Assembly: GCA_973895155.1 (NCBI GenBank)
Contig: OZ316895.1
Location: 6,014,001-6,078,000 of the forward strand
Source of the DNA: Marsupella aquatica
Taxonomy: Eukaryota > Marchantiophyta
Length of the DNA stretch: 64,000 bases
Reading direction: 5' to 3'
Part shown: positions 24,988-34,161 of the stretch, one piece after another
Layout of the letters: each line of letters starts with the position of its first letter
Position numbering within the stretch: position 1 is the stretch's first letter
Position numbers and translations under genes: made by a program
The notes under the pieces: model-generated
Seen by the model: the letters and a program-made list of their open reading frames with translations, nothing else
What the model was told of the DNA's origin: nothing
The model's database searches: none

Positions 24988-26073
24988 GATGGAGACGATC
25001 TTACCGCACTTGAAAAGTATGAGACTGATGCCCTGCGCGCAGATCTTTTTGAGTTGATGACGAGTCGTAGAGTACTACGAACTACTATTATTTTAAGTGT
25101 GAAAAATCTCATTCTTGATGAAGGATCTGATGAATCTACCCTCATCCGCCCGGTGGATCGTTTACATGTGGAGAATATCAAATCTCTTTTGATCCAAAAT
25201 CCAACAAATTTTAGCGCACCGTTTGTTCTTCATGTGGACCCAAGTGATTGCCCAACAGTCAAGGATTGGGACCAGTCTAAGTATATGAACTGGAAGTATA
25301 GAGTGATTGGCGGGAATCATGGTGCCCGGGCGAAGAATGAGTTGTTTGAACAATATGGGAAAAAGATCTTTAGAGAAGTTGAAGCATGGGTTTACGCTGG
25401 CCTCTCAAAACCTGAGTTTCGAAAATTGGGTTGGCAGCATAACATAGACCAGGAGTACAGGAAGACAATGACAAATACTGATAAACTCAGGGCCTGTCAT
25501 AATTTGTATTTGGAGTTCATGCAAACGAAGAAAAAGGATCTTCGATTTTCTTGTTGCAAGGAGTGTGGCCTTGTGTACAATCCGAAGGATAGAGAGAGTG
25601 TTTCAAAATATGATCCAATGTTTCAAATTGCATTTCGGCACGGAGAAATATGGGATCTTACAGATACAATTTTGACAATGTGGTCAAAGTTTGAGGTTCT
25701 TGGACAGGTGAAGGCGAAGTCTCCTGTAAAGCCTGCTCCTCCCAAGGGCAAAGGGAAATCAAGAGCGAGAGCAAAACCTGTATCCCAAAAGTTGCACAAA
25801 CTAGGAGGGGATATCAACTTCTTTCCATTCAGAGCACTTCAAGGTCTTGCAAATGAGGAGCAGCAAAAGCGGTTATTGAGGAGGGTATTATCCAAAACTA
25901 TAAGTCTTGATCAGATGCACCGTGAAGGAGAGCTCTTGAAAAAGCTCTTCAAGATAAGGAAATTGTTTCTCCAAATATCCGGTCAGCCAGATTGGGCTAC
26001 ATGTCGATTGTTATTTCCTGAAGAAACTCAGGTTTCAGTTCTGACAACGTGGACGGAGAAGTTGAGCGACCAG
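24988..26073 (+). CDS. ParB-like/DNA methyltransferase gene, ParB/sulfiredoxin-like exon
   Basis: This is a 362-codon exon bounded by TATGTAG (acceptor) and CAG-GTAAAG (donor), both phase 0. The first half resembles ParB/Srx-fold domains: IRPVDRLHVENIKSLL, a following strand FVLHVDPSD, then YRVIGGNHGARAKNEL at about 25,296-25,343. The last corresponds to the GxHRxxA box, with the Arg replaced by Gly. A later segment, QHNIDQEYRKTMTNTDKL, resembles the family's Asn/Arg helix. Next come a cysteine cluster (CCKECG, about 25,554-25,571) and a basic Pro/Lys linker (KPAPPKGKGKSRARAK) before a helical tail. In bacteria and phages ParB-like domains are often fused to DNA methyltransferases and may bind or nick DNA or hydrolyse nucleotide. 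Which applies here is unknown. Confidence 0.65.
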
Positions 26074-26361
26074 GTAAAGGAGTTTTTCATTACTTATATT
26101 GTTTTATATAGCTTGAAAGAGAGGAGCGATACCTGTATCTGCTTCTCCATTGAATTATTTGTTATTTTCTTTCATTGTGGGTTCTAGAGTGGAACCCAAT
26201 ACGGATGTCATTTTTTTTAGATTGAAAAAGGAGATACTGGTATCTACTTCTCCATTGTGGGGTCCTGATTGAATCCCACTACCGGTATCATTTTTTGGAG
26301 TTTGAAAGAGAGTAGTGATACTGGTATCTGCTTCTTCATTGACTTTTGTGAAGCCTTGCAG
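26074..26361 (+). repeat. Intron made of repeat units carrying the element palindrome
   Basis: This intron of the methyltransferase gene (GTAAAG...TTGCAG) consists largely of repeats. TTGAAAGAG-AG-GATAC-GTATCTGCTTCTCCATTG is present three times (starting near 26113, 26222 and 26301). GTGGAACCCAATACGG / GAATCCCACTACCGG units lie between, each followed by a T-rich stretch. Four palindromes fall inside the intron. Confidence 0.75.
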
Positions 26362-27379
26362 CTCAAAGCATACTCCAAAAGGAAAGTGATACATGTGGAG
26401 GAGACCGAGGTTCAGCCGGCAAAGCAGATCAAACTCCCGGCTAAAGACATTCCACATTATTTCCGGAATTTTGTACTTGGAGCGATTGAGAAATACAACT
26501 GGCAACAGAACATCGCGTCTGTTGAGATTGCTTCAACAGATTACGCCTGGAAGAACGCTGATGGGGATTCTTTCCCTTATTCATTGCATCTTGGAGATGT
26601 TCATCGTTTGGAGGGGTTCTTGAAACCCCAAAATTATACTCTCGCTGTTGCTGATGTACCATATGGTTTTAATGCCCCTGGGTCTGAGTTTGATGAAGTT
26701 CCTTTTTCAGAACAGGATGTCGTCGAGATGGTCACCTCTTTTTCCAAGGTGCCATATTGCCCAAGCTGGAATATGGCAAAAGACAAATATTCATCAACAT
26801 CCATCTGGCCCAAGATTAGCTTGGGCCTTTGAGAATTGGACCATTGGGTACTACTCGGAGGAAGGAATTCAAAAAAAAGATATGTACAATTTTGAGCCAA
26901 CGGATTCGAGGGTTAACATCATCAGTATCCCTTGTGTCACAACAAAAGCCCTAACACCACTGGGGTTTATTGTTAACCCTTATCAGAAGCCAGTTGGAGT
27001 GTCTGATTGGTTTGTGAATTATTTTAGCAACAAGGGAGATTGGGTGGCAGACTTGTGCTGCGGGACAGGGGCAACTTTGGTTGCGGCCCTTTTGAATTCT
27101 CGCAACGGATGCGCGGTGGATAAGAGCTCTACTCAAATTGAGTATGTCAAAAGTCAAATCATGACTTTGGACTCTGCTTGGAGTCTATTTGACAAAGCCT
27201 CAATTGTCGGAGATGGAGAAAGCTCTAAGGAGGTTCAACCTCCCATTGGCGATGAGCTAGGTTCAATTGGAACGGATGCTTATGTAAACGAGTCGCCAAG
27301 GGAAGATGAAACTGAAAATGAAGAGCAGCTTCCGCAGATGCCCAACGATGAGGATCTTAATGAAATGTTGTTAGATTAG
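26362..27379 (+). CDS. ParB-like/DNA methyltransferase gene, beta-class DNA amino-methyltransferase exon
   Basis: The exon follows TTGCAG at 26361 in phase 0. Motif IV of DNA amino-methyltransferases is seen as VADVPYGF (DVPYG at 26653-26667, canonical D/N/S-PPY). It is followed by FENWTIGYYS. Then come KPVGVSDWFVNYFS and motif I, VADLCCGTGAT (about 27,046-27,078), with AVDKSSTQIEY after it. Motif IV before motif I is the beta order, as in the PF01555 N4-cytosine/N6-adenine enzymes. The reaction is SAM-dependent methylation of an exocyclic amino group. Whether C or A is the target cannot be told. The frame changes by one base between about 26,750 and 26,825 (motif IV in one frame, FENW in the next), so this copy may be broken. 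An acidic tail ends at the TAG at 27377-27379. Confidence 0.75.
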
Positions 27380-28490
27380 TTAAATAAAACATTATGTAAT
27401 ATGCCACTCTTAGTTGTCATTATTAGAGCTACATGGGATTTGTACTTAGTAAATATTAAATCTGATACCAGTATCTGGAATATCATATGTAGCTTTATAT
27501 CAGTATGTACACTTTCCAGATGATAAATACTACTTGCAATACCAGTATTGGAAATCATATTCCAAACGGAGAAGGAATCAAATAGAACCCAATTAAACTG
27601 CACTTTGGATGTCTATTCTAAACTGATGTGGGACTGTTTTCTATCGAGTGAAATAGTGCGACACTTTCTATGCAACTCAAACTTCAGTAGTCCATCAAGA
27701 AAATTCAGGGTGATTACTAAATGTGAACTTGTGTAAATTGTCTAGACAACTTCTGTGCAATGGATCATTATATCCAAAGCACGGAGGTTGTCAAGACAGT
27801 CTACATGAGTTATGTTCACATTTTTACAAGAGGGCAGTTGGTTTGTTAGTCAACAACCATCAAACTGATGTGTGCAAGGCACAAAACAACAAAAAATACA
27901 ATGGAAACTATAAAATTGATGATGTTTGTACCTCAGATGTTTTTAAACGTCTGAGGTAACTTCATCATCGATGCTATTCAGAGTATCATTATGCGATGCA
28001 ATACTATGAATATGACCCCATTTTGGGTTTGCTCTAAACAGCTCCGAAAGCATACCTTCTCGAGATTGCAAATGCAATATCTAGTCCATTAATATTCGTG
28101 AACTCGATCTTGCATTCAATCTCACGAAGGCAAGCTTTCGGAATGAAGTAACCACATTTAGTGGCTTGAAGGTGGCTTGTTTGTCATTTGGTAAGTTATT
28201 GTTTCTGTACACGGTTTATATGGCAATCGGTACACAACAAAGCAAGGAGCGATACTGGTATCGTATCTGGTTTTTGTAGTCATCTTTTTACATGTGTGAG
28301 AGATACTAATTTTGCTCGATGGAAATTTATTTTCACTATAAGGTATTGGTACACATTCGACACTGATACGTTTTGGTACACATTCGACACTAAAATACAT
28401 TACCATTCAACAATATGTCCAAAAAAAAGCCGCTTCTTTATAATAAAATACTATTTACGATACCAATATCAATAACCACATTTGTTACAA
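27380..28490. other. Convergent intergenic region of element 1
   Basis: This separates the 3' ends of the methyltransferase and transposase genes. It is AT-rich and holds palindrome copies at 27474, 27537, 28251 and 28459. A hairpin, CCTCAGATGT-tttta-AACGTCTGAGG, lies at about 27,931-27,957 and could serve as a 3' end structure. No gene is seen. Confidence 0.5.
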
Positions 28491-30054
28491 CTACAAAATT
28501 TCTTCAAGCTGTACATCTAGCATGGCTGCCTGAATAATTCTTCGTGTTTTTGCTGGCAAGGTGTTGTTTGCATTCAAAGAAAAATTGTAGGCATAAATTG
28601 CAGTTTCAGAAAGGCAGATCTCTCCATGCAGAGCTTTGTTTGATGATGCTTCCTTCTCAGGATAATATTTTCCTTCAATTGCTGACAGCTCCTCAGAATC
28701 CATCGTGTACCATGATACCAATATTGTCAGGCACTTCATCAACCTTGGTCAGTATTTTGGTAACCTTTGCCATCCAAAAAGGCCTCCCATTTTGATCTGC
28801 ATGGGCTGCAACACAAGTCATTGAATATTTGTTATTTACTTCAAGAATCTCCTACCTCGGAAATCCTCTTCCGAGCTCCACAGTACATGGCCTTCTCTGG
28901 ACCTGCAATTTTCTCAATGAGATCAGGTTCAATTGTAGGCGCCCTCCCATCCATCAGGGTCTCTCGATGCTTGTTTGATTTTGGCCAGACCCAATCAAAC
29001 ATCCACTGTGCTGGCTTGAGGTGATTTTGGATGACATCTTCCTGTTTGTCAAAGAAATTCAGCCACCACAACTTATCCTTGTCGTCAAAATAATTGAATC
29101 CCTCCTCAATCGCTTTCCAATATTTCTCCAATGTTTCTCTTTCTACTTCACCAGTAGCATCTGCTCCGTCCCCTCCATTGGTGCTTTTCAACGCCATTTG
29201 AGGTGCAACCCAGAATGTGGTTGTTGGGATGTAATTCACAAACTCCATGGGATCACCCCAACTTGGGGTTGTTGAAATGTGTTTGGCATGAAACAAAACT
29301 TTTGGAATTCCATTTTCCCCAATCACACGTTTATTTGGAATTGCTTTTGAAAACTGATCTGATGAAGTGGTTGCAAAACATGCCCGGTTGCCCCAGTCCT
29401 GTTGGGTTGATCTTTATCGCTCACAAACTTCCAAAAATCCGCTGTTTCTTCTACAAATATTATCTCAGATTTGGGATTGTACGAACCCTGTATAATGTCA
29501 ACAAGAGTATCCACTCGGAAAGCTTTGCGTTTGTTCAGTTTTGAGGAAAATTTGCTGAACATTTGGTCTATCTGATCATGTGTGTGGCCAACCAGCAGAA
29601 ATCCAACCTTGATCTTCTGGAAAACCCCCAACTCTACAAGCATATTTAAGTAAGCAAACAAGAATTTATTCTTGTTCTCCCGAGCAGTGTTATCCAACTG
29701 TAAATATAGCACCGGAGGTAGCACTCCCTCCCAAGTATTCAAAATATTTTGAATAACATGGATTGTAAGGTTAGAGTCATTGTGAATATTAGGGTAATTG
29801 ACATATACCTTGGCCTTCAACTGACCATTGAATATCAAACTGCCCACCACATATAGAGATAAAATATTTCTCATCCATGTTTTTTGGACATCTGGTGAAG
29901 TGCGGTAACTCCGTCTTCATTTGGTCCATCCCATCAATACATATCCGCAAGTACTTTTCTGGGTGCTTGTAACATTTATTCCGGTGCTTTGCTAATTTCT
30001 CCCGCTCGACTCCTTGTGCTGTGCGATGCTTTTTCAACAACATAGCATACTTAC
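28491..30054 (-). CDS. DUF7869 transposase of element 1, catalytic core (frame breaks)
   Basis: The exon begins after TTTCTCAG at 30055 and reads on as SKYAMLLKKHR, then CIDGMDQMKTELPHF, the first acidic motif of this family. A run of six T at 29880-29885 (A6 on the coding strand) marks a one-base frame change, and removing one base restores PKTW as in element 2. The next frame holds LQLDNTARENKNK (second Asp) and VGHTHDQIDQMFS. Further frame changes occur near 29,320-29,400 and near the palindrome at 28714. The C-terminal piece (VSWYTMDSEE, GKYYPEK) runs to the stop at 28491. The DUF7869 core is thought to be an RNase-H-like DDE nuclease that cuts and joins element ends. The breaks make this copy probably inactive. 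Confidence 0.72.
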
Positions 30055-30248
30055 CTGAGAAATATCAAATCGGTAACAAAGTTATTATAAAAACATTATT
30101 GCAACACTAGACTGCTGGTCTATTGGCATTTTGAGGTGTGTGGCAAAAACCATCTTCCAATGCCAAGACCTATAAATTTATAGGTTTTGGTATTCTAAGC
30201 TCAACAACACATCCAATTCCAATCAATATGGATAAAACAAAAACTTAC

Positions 30249-31923
30249 TTTTCTCTGATTCGAGCGTAGCTTTGTCACAGAGAGCTTTGAATTCTGTGCA
30301 TGGACCGCAAGTCGAAAAACAACTTCTTTTTGGAATACAAACTCGAGGAAAATGTTGCTTCCATGTCCGACAGAACCAAGAATATGTAACCCCTTGTTCT
30401 TGGCGCAACAGAGTTTCAGTTCGGAAGGCATCAAAGACTTCAGCTTTCGTCCAATTGTCAGGCAAATGAAAAATTTCCTTATTGGGAAGTCTTTCAACGT
30501 TACTCCTAAAAAAATCATTTAACCACTCTATTAAAGTAAGATGAGTGGAGGATTTTTCTCTACAAAATACATTGTTCTCGATACGAGAGAACATATTTTG
30601 GGTTATCCTTTGAAGGCGATTATTTCCAATTGAAAATAATTTCTTAAAACCTTCTCGACAAAAAGAGTTTCCAGACACACTGTACCCGCATGACCCACTC
30701 TGGTTATTCCTAACGCATCCTCTTAGAAGTATATTCTTCTCTCCACGGGTCAGGCCAAAATAATAGGTACGCTCTTTCGTTACTTCAAGTAAACCGAAAG
30801 TCCTCAAACACATATTGTCACAACATGGATACTTGAACACTTCTTTCATTTTTCTCCTCTTTAAATTCTCACTTGTAACAATGTCTTTCTTGGCTATCCT
30901 ATCCCTATGTTTCTTACTAGGGACTTTCAGTTTCACCCTATCCTGAAATTCCCTTGTTGAATCATCGCTTCCATGGTCTTCACAAACCTCTTCGATGACG
31001 TCCTCATTGTCAGTGTTTGGCTCACTGAAAAGGTGGCTATAGCTACTCTGTGGCTCATCGCCTCCATCATCAGCTTCTAAACATTCTAACACAACTTGTG
31101 CAATTACTTCGGACTCTCTATCGTGTACAGAGGCATCTTCCAGACTTTCTTCATCACCAGAATCATCAAAAGATTCAGAACATACAATTGGAGTTCTGGG
31201 TTCTCTAAACTTGACTTGAACTATTGCATTACGAGAAATACCTACCCTAGGTAACCCATACCTTCTAACTGGAAATCTTGAAATAGTACCCGTCTGAATT
31301 GGCGTTGTCTGTGGACTATTCTCTTTAGGACCATTATCCTCATTTGGACAAGATTCAAAAAGTCTATGCATACACTTTCCTCGAAGCATTCAAGATTGAG
31401 TGGAGATAGGACTTTGGAGTCCCATGAAAGCCACCCTATCAGTGGATGTCCGCCCCAACACTGGCAATGCTCAAGGCAATACGCGTATCGTCTTTGGTAT
31501 TCGCGACTCCGTTGGCTCTCGAAAAATCCTCCTTTGCACCTGAGAGCTAGTGCTCACTGAATTTCTCGGATCCAATCCTGACGCCGATACCTGTATCGTT
31601 CTTCGGATTCCTTCTCCATATCCGGGAATATATGGATGGTTTATAACAGCGTCGAGCTCCCAAACCTAGTATTGTAAGTTTCTCTATTCCTGGTCGAAGA
31701 ACACTCAGTAGACGTTGTTTATCTGGCTTACTAGGGGAGACATATAATAAGACCCTATCTCTGGCGCAGAACCACCGTTTGAGTCTGAACCGGAATCCAA
31801 GAGTTCGGGTATGACACGCTGGGACGGGGAAAACTTCTTCAAGATATGAGAAGGTAGAAATCTTGTTTGAACATTAGGAGATGACTCCACAGAACTCTCT
31901 TGGGAATCAGATGTACGAGACAT
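30249..31923 (-). CDS. DUF7869 transposase of element 1, N-terminal exons
   Basis: The main exon ends at 30249 before GTAAGT, and the intron 30055-30248 joins in frame (ESEK|SKYAM). It encodes an acidic, low-complexity start and a basic KKHRDRIAKKD stretch. A zinc-binding-like region follows, with CCDNMC, CGYSVSGNSFC and the C-terminal FSTCGPCTEFKALC, typical of proteins with a DUF7869 core. The start is unresolved: an ATG at 31389 has a stop just upstream, while ATG 31923 opens a 5' exon (MSRTSDSQESS) with a possible donor at CTA-GTAAGC near 31,723. I favour 31923 because a TATA box lies about 165 bases upstream. The exon linking the two is not defined. Confidence 0.6.
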
Positions 31924-32087
31924 GATGAATCAAAAACTCTATGGCAGTTCACATTCGTCTCTTGAACCTAGTGTTGCAAAGCTTGTCTCATGAACTTAGG
32001 GAAGAGAGATAGGGAGCAGAGAGATCTAGACAGCGGAAATGACTCCCGACCTCTAATGGAATGAAGTCCGATAACTTGAGCGTCCGC

Positions 32088-32097
32088 GCTTTTATAG
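32088..32097 (-). promoter_or_regulatory. TATA box for the transposase gene
   Basis: On the minus strand the sequence is CTATAAAAGC, followed by GC-rich DNA. It lies about 165 bases upstream of the ATG at 31923, a plausible core-promoter distance. The 59-bp palindrome array sits about 280-550 bases further upstream. Confidence 0.55.
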
Positions 32098-32373
32098 TCA
32101 CTGTGGCGGAAGATTTACGTGGCAATTTTTGATTGGCTCCCGCTAAGTGGCAAAATAGTCTAGAGTCGGGCCCCCATAATTGGTCCCTGTATCTGAGTTT
32201 GGAATTGATGTTTGAATTTGAGCAACATTTAAATTAAGGTGGTCAAAAAGGTGAATGGCAATACCAGTATCGCTGTTTGCATTGGAGTCATTTAAATGTG
32301 ATCCTGGAGGACGACAAATACCGGTATTGTTATGTTTATTGGATTGGCATTAAAGGTTGTCGGGAGAAAAAGC

Positions 32374-32640
32374 TATACCGGTATCGCGGTCTGTATTGGA
32401 GTGGTGTTTACAGGTGGTCAAGGAGGAAGAGAGATACCGGTATCGTGGTCTGTATTGGAGTGGTGTTTACAGGTGGTCAAGAAGGAAGAGAGATACCGGT
32501 ATCGCGGTCTATATTGGAGTGGTGTTTACAGGTGGTCAAGGAGGAAGAGCGATACCAGTATCGCGGTCTGTATTGGAGTGGTGTTTATAGGTGGTCAAGG
32601 AGGAAGAGCGATACCAGTATCACGGACTGTATTTGAGTGA
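32374..32640. repeat. 59-bp tandem array, each unit with one palindrome
   Basis: Palindromes start at 32374, 32433, 32492, 32551 and 32610, exactly 59 bases apart. Between them lies TCGCGGTCTGTATTGGAGTG followed by GTGTTTACAGGTGGTCAAGG with few changes. A decayed sixth unit follows at about 32,669. Because 59 is not a multiple of three, open frames appear in all three phases. These are by-products of the repeat, not genes. Confidence 0.93.
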
Positions 32641-33208
32641 GGATTACAGGTGAACCGGGAGGAAGAGCATCACCAGTTCGCTAGAGGAAGGACTAAGAAA
32701 TGAGTCCGGAACAATTACAAATGGACATTGCCATTTGTATTCTTGTTTCAACGTTGACAATGAAATTTTGCAAACTACGTGGTGAACTACGAGGTAACTT
32801 CAGCTGACTGTGTGGTGAACTTTGATGTAAAAAAATATTAGAATGTGGTAAATATTTCAAAACCTTCGTTTTATGAAAGAAACGGCAAACAAAGTTGAAT
32901 GGAATTCGAGGAGCGATACCGGTATCGGAGTAGTTTTGTTTTCTTGATCTGTTTTCCTTGTAACCAAAAGTTCTATTTTCAAAATCTAACCAAAATGGAA
33001 ATATTTCTGGGTTCTATTGTCGCAATGAAAATGTTTGAAGTTAGTGAGGATATTGAAATTCACAATTTGGGATGAAGCCATCATTCCTCGCGAAGTTGGG
33101 AACGATATGAAGTAGTCGGTTTTGCATGATTTTGCAAGAAATGTGTCGCGCACATTGTGAAAATCGGCGAAAATTGATCAAAATTGAAAACACCCTTCTC
33201 CATTAGGC

Positions 33209-33240
33209 GTCACACTTCTTGTTTGGTCCGTCACTGTGTT
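33209..33240 (-). repeat. Element 1 right terminal inverted repeat (32 bp)
   Basis: Read on the minus strand it begins AACACAGTGACGGACCAAAC and continues AAGAAGTGTGAC. It pairs with the left end, and AAAG follows directly outside. Confidence 0.92.
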
Positions 33241-33866
33241 AAAGTTATTGTGGCATTGGTGGAAGTGGCAGCACACTCCGTCGCTTGTGTACAAAATGTA
33301 TCATTTTCCGTGATATACTGTTGTGGTAAAATTAGATAACTGAGCTATAAAACATGCAATCATCTTTTTATCAACATGTGCCCACAAATAGTACATGATG
33401 GTTTACTCTGTCTAGGTTACATCAATGTCGAAGAGATGAGAATTCACTAAATACGAGACTAAATAATATGAACTAACACCATACATCTGCTACTCTATGA
33501 TTTGTGTCAGAGAACCCTTACACAAAGCATCTCATAGAGTGCATATTCCCGTGCATATTATTTAGTGAACTCTCGGCAACTAGCTACTCTATGAGTTGAT
33601 TCTCTTCTCTCTCTCCAATCTTCAAGTCTTGAAGACTCTCTAGTGTGAGCACGATAAAGTGCTCCTCCAGGTTACAGGCTCTCTTCACTAAGTAGTCTAA
33701 CTCCAGCACCCGTTAACCGTGGTTAAGCTGTGCTAATTGAGTAAACCTCACCAGGCACTAGAGTTCAGTCCCACCATATAGATATCTCTGGCCTTGCAGC
33801 TTTGACCTTTTGAATGACTCACTTTGTTCCACTCTACTGGCCATATATGCTACAAAAGTGTTGTTG

Positions 33867-34153
33867 CTCGGGGGGTTAACTTAGTGTATATTTTGGGGTA
33901 TCATGTGCGATCCTAGCCTAATATAAACACACCTATTTTATAATGGGAATATTCTAAAAACATTCTTTATTTTCAATATTAATGACCTATTTTACTTTAT
34001 AAAAGATATATATTAGAGAATATTCTATAAATATTGGTCTATAATACCTTCTTTTGCTTCCTACGCTTTTTAAAAATTTAGCTAATTTCTATGAAAAATA
34101 CCTATTTTGGATCGCACGTGGTTCCTAAGATTTTTGATAGTCAACCCCCCGAG
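33867..34153. mobile_element. hAT-type MITE with 8-bp target-site duplication
   Basis: The 287-bp insertion starts CTCGGGGGGTTAAC and ends GTCAACCCCCCGAG. The inverted ends are similar over about 50 bases, including GTGCGATCC / GGATCGCAC. TGTTGTTG stands directly outside both ends (33859-33866 and 34154-34161), a perfect 8-bp duplication as made by hAT transposases. The interior is AT-rich and has no coding capacity. Confidence 0.88.
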
Positions 34154-34161
34154 TGTTGTTG

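Larger units (their letters stand above)
23177..32926. repeat. About 25 dispersed copies of the 12-bp palindrome GATACCGGTATC
   Basis: Exact or near-exact sites include 23177, 23234, 23318, 23728, 24893, 26128, 26233, 26279, 26317, 27474, 27537, 28251, 28459, 28714, 31479, 31586, 32260, 32317, 32374, 32433, 32492, 32551, 32610 and 32915. The outer GATAC/GTATC is well kept. Most variation is in the middle: CCGG, CTGG, CCAG or CCTG, mostly what deamination of a central methylated CpG would give. Sites fall in the left flank, both introns of the plus gene, the gap between the genes and the transposase 5' region. Only 28714 is inside probable coding sequence. Only one similar site (GATACTCGTATC, 40849) was noticed outside the element. 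Confidence 0.9.
22740..33240. mobile_element. Element 1: 10.5-kb TIR transposon with ParB-like/DNA methyltransferase gene and DUF7869 transposase
   Basis: Both ends carry a 32-bp terminal inverted repeat with two mismatches, flanked by AAAG on each side (22736-22739 and 33241-33244), a candidate 4-bp target duplication. Just inside, CACCCTTCTC occurs in direct orientation at both ends (22772 and 33191). The element has two convergent genes. Plus-strand exons from 23,835 to 27,379 encode an unknown domain, a ParB-like domain and a beta-class DNA methyltransferase. Minus-strand exons from 31,923 to 28,491 encode a DUF7869-type transposase. A 12-bp palindrome (GATACCGGTATC and variants) is repeated about 25 times, almost only in non-coding parts. 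Several frame breaks suggest this copy is decaying. The transposase is the likely agent of mobility. The methyltransferase may protect or silence element DNA. Confidence 0.85.

Noticed and set aside
28806-28855. 50-base intron near the transposase C-terminus
   Set aside because: It is too short, and joining across it gives the wrong frame for the following conserved-looking segment.
32277-32640. Three overlapping open frames of 77-119 codons on the plus strand
   Set aside because: They arise because the 59-bp repeat has few stops and its length is not a multiple of three. They encode repeats only and no domain.
32374-32640. CRISPR-like array
   Set aside because: The whole 59-bp unit repeats, with no variable spacers, and the setting is eukaryotic.
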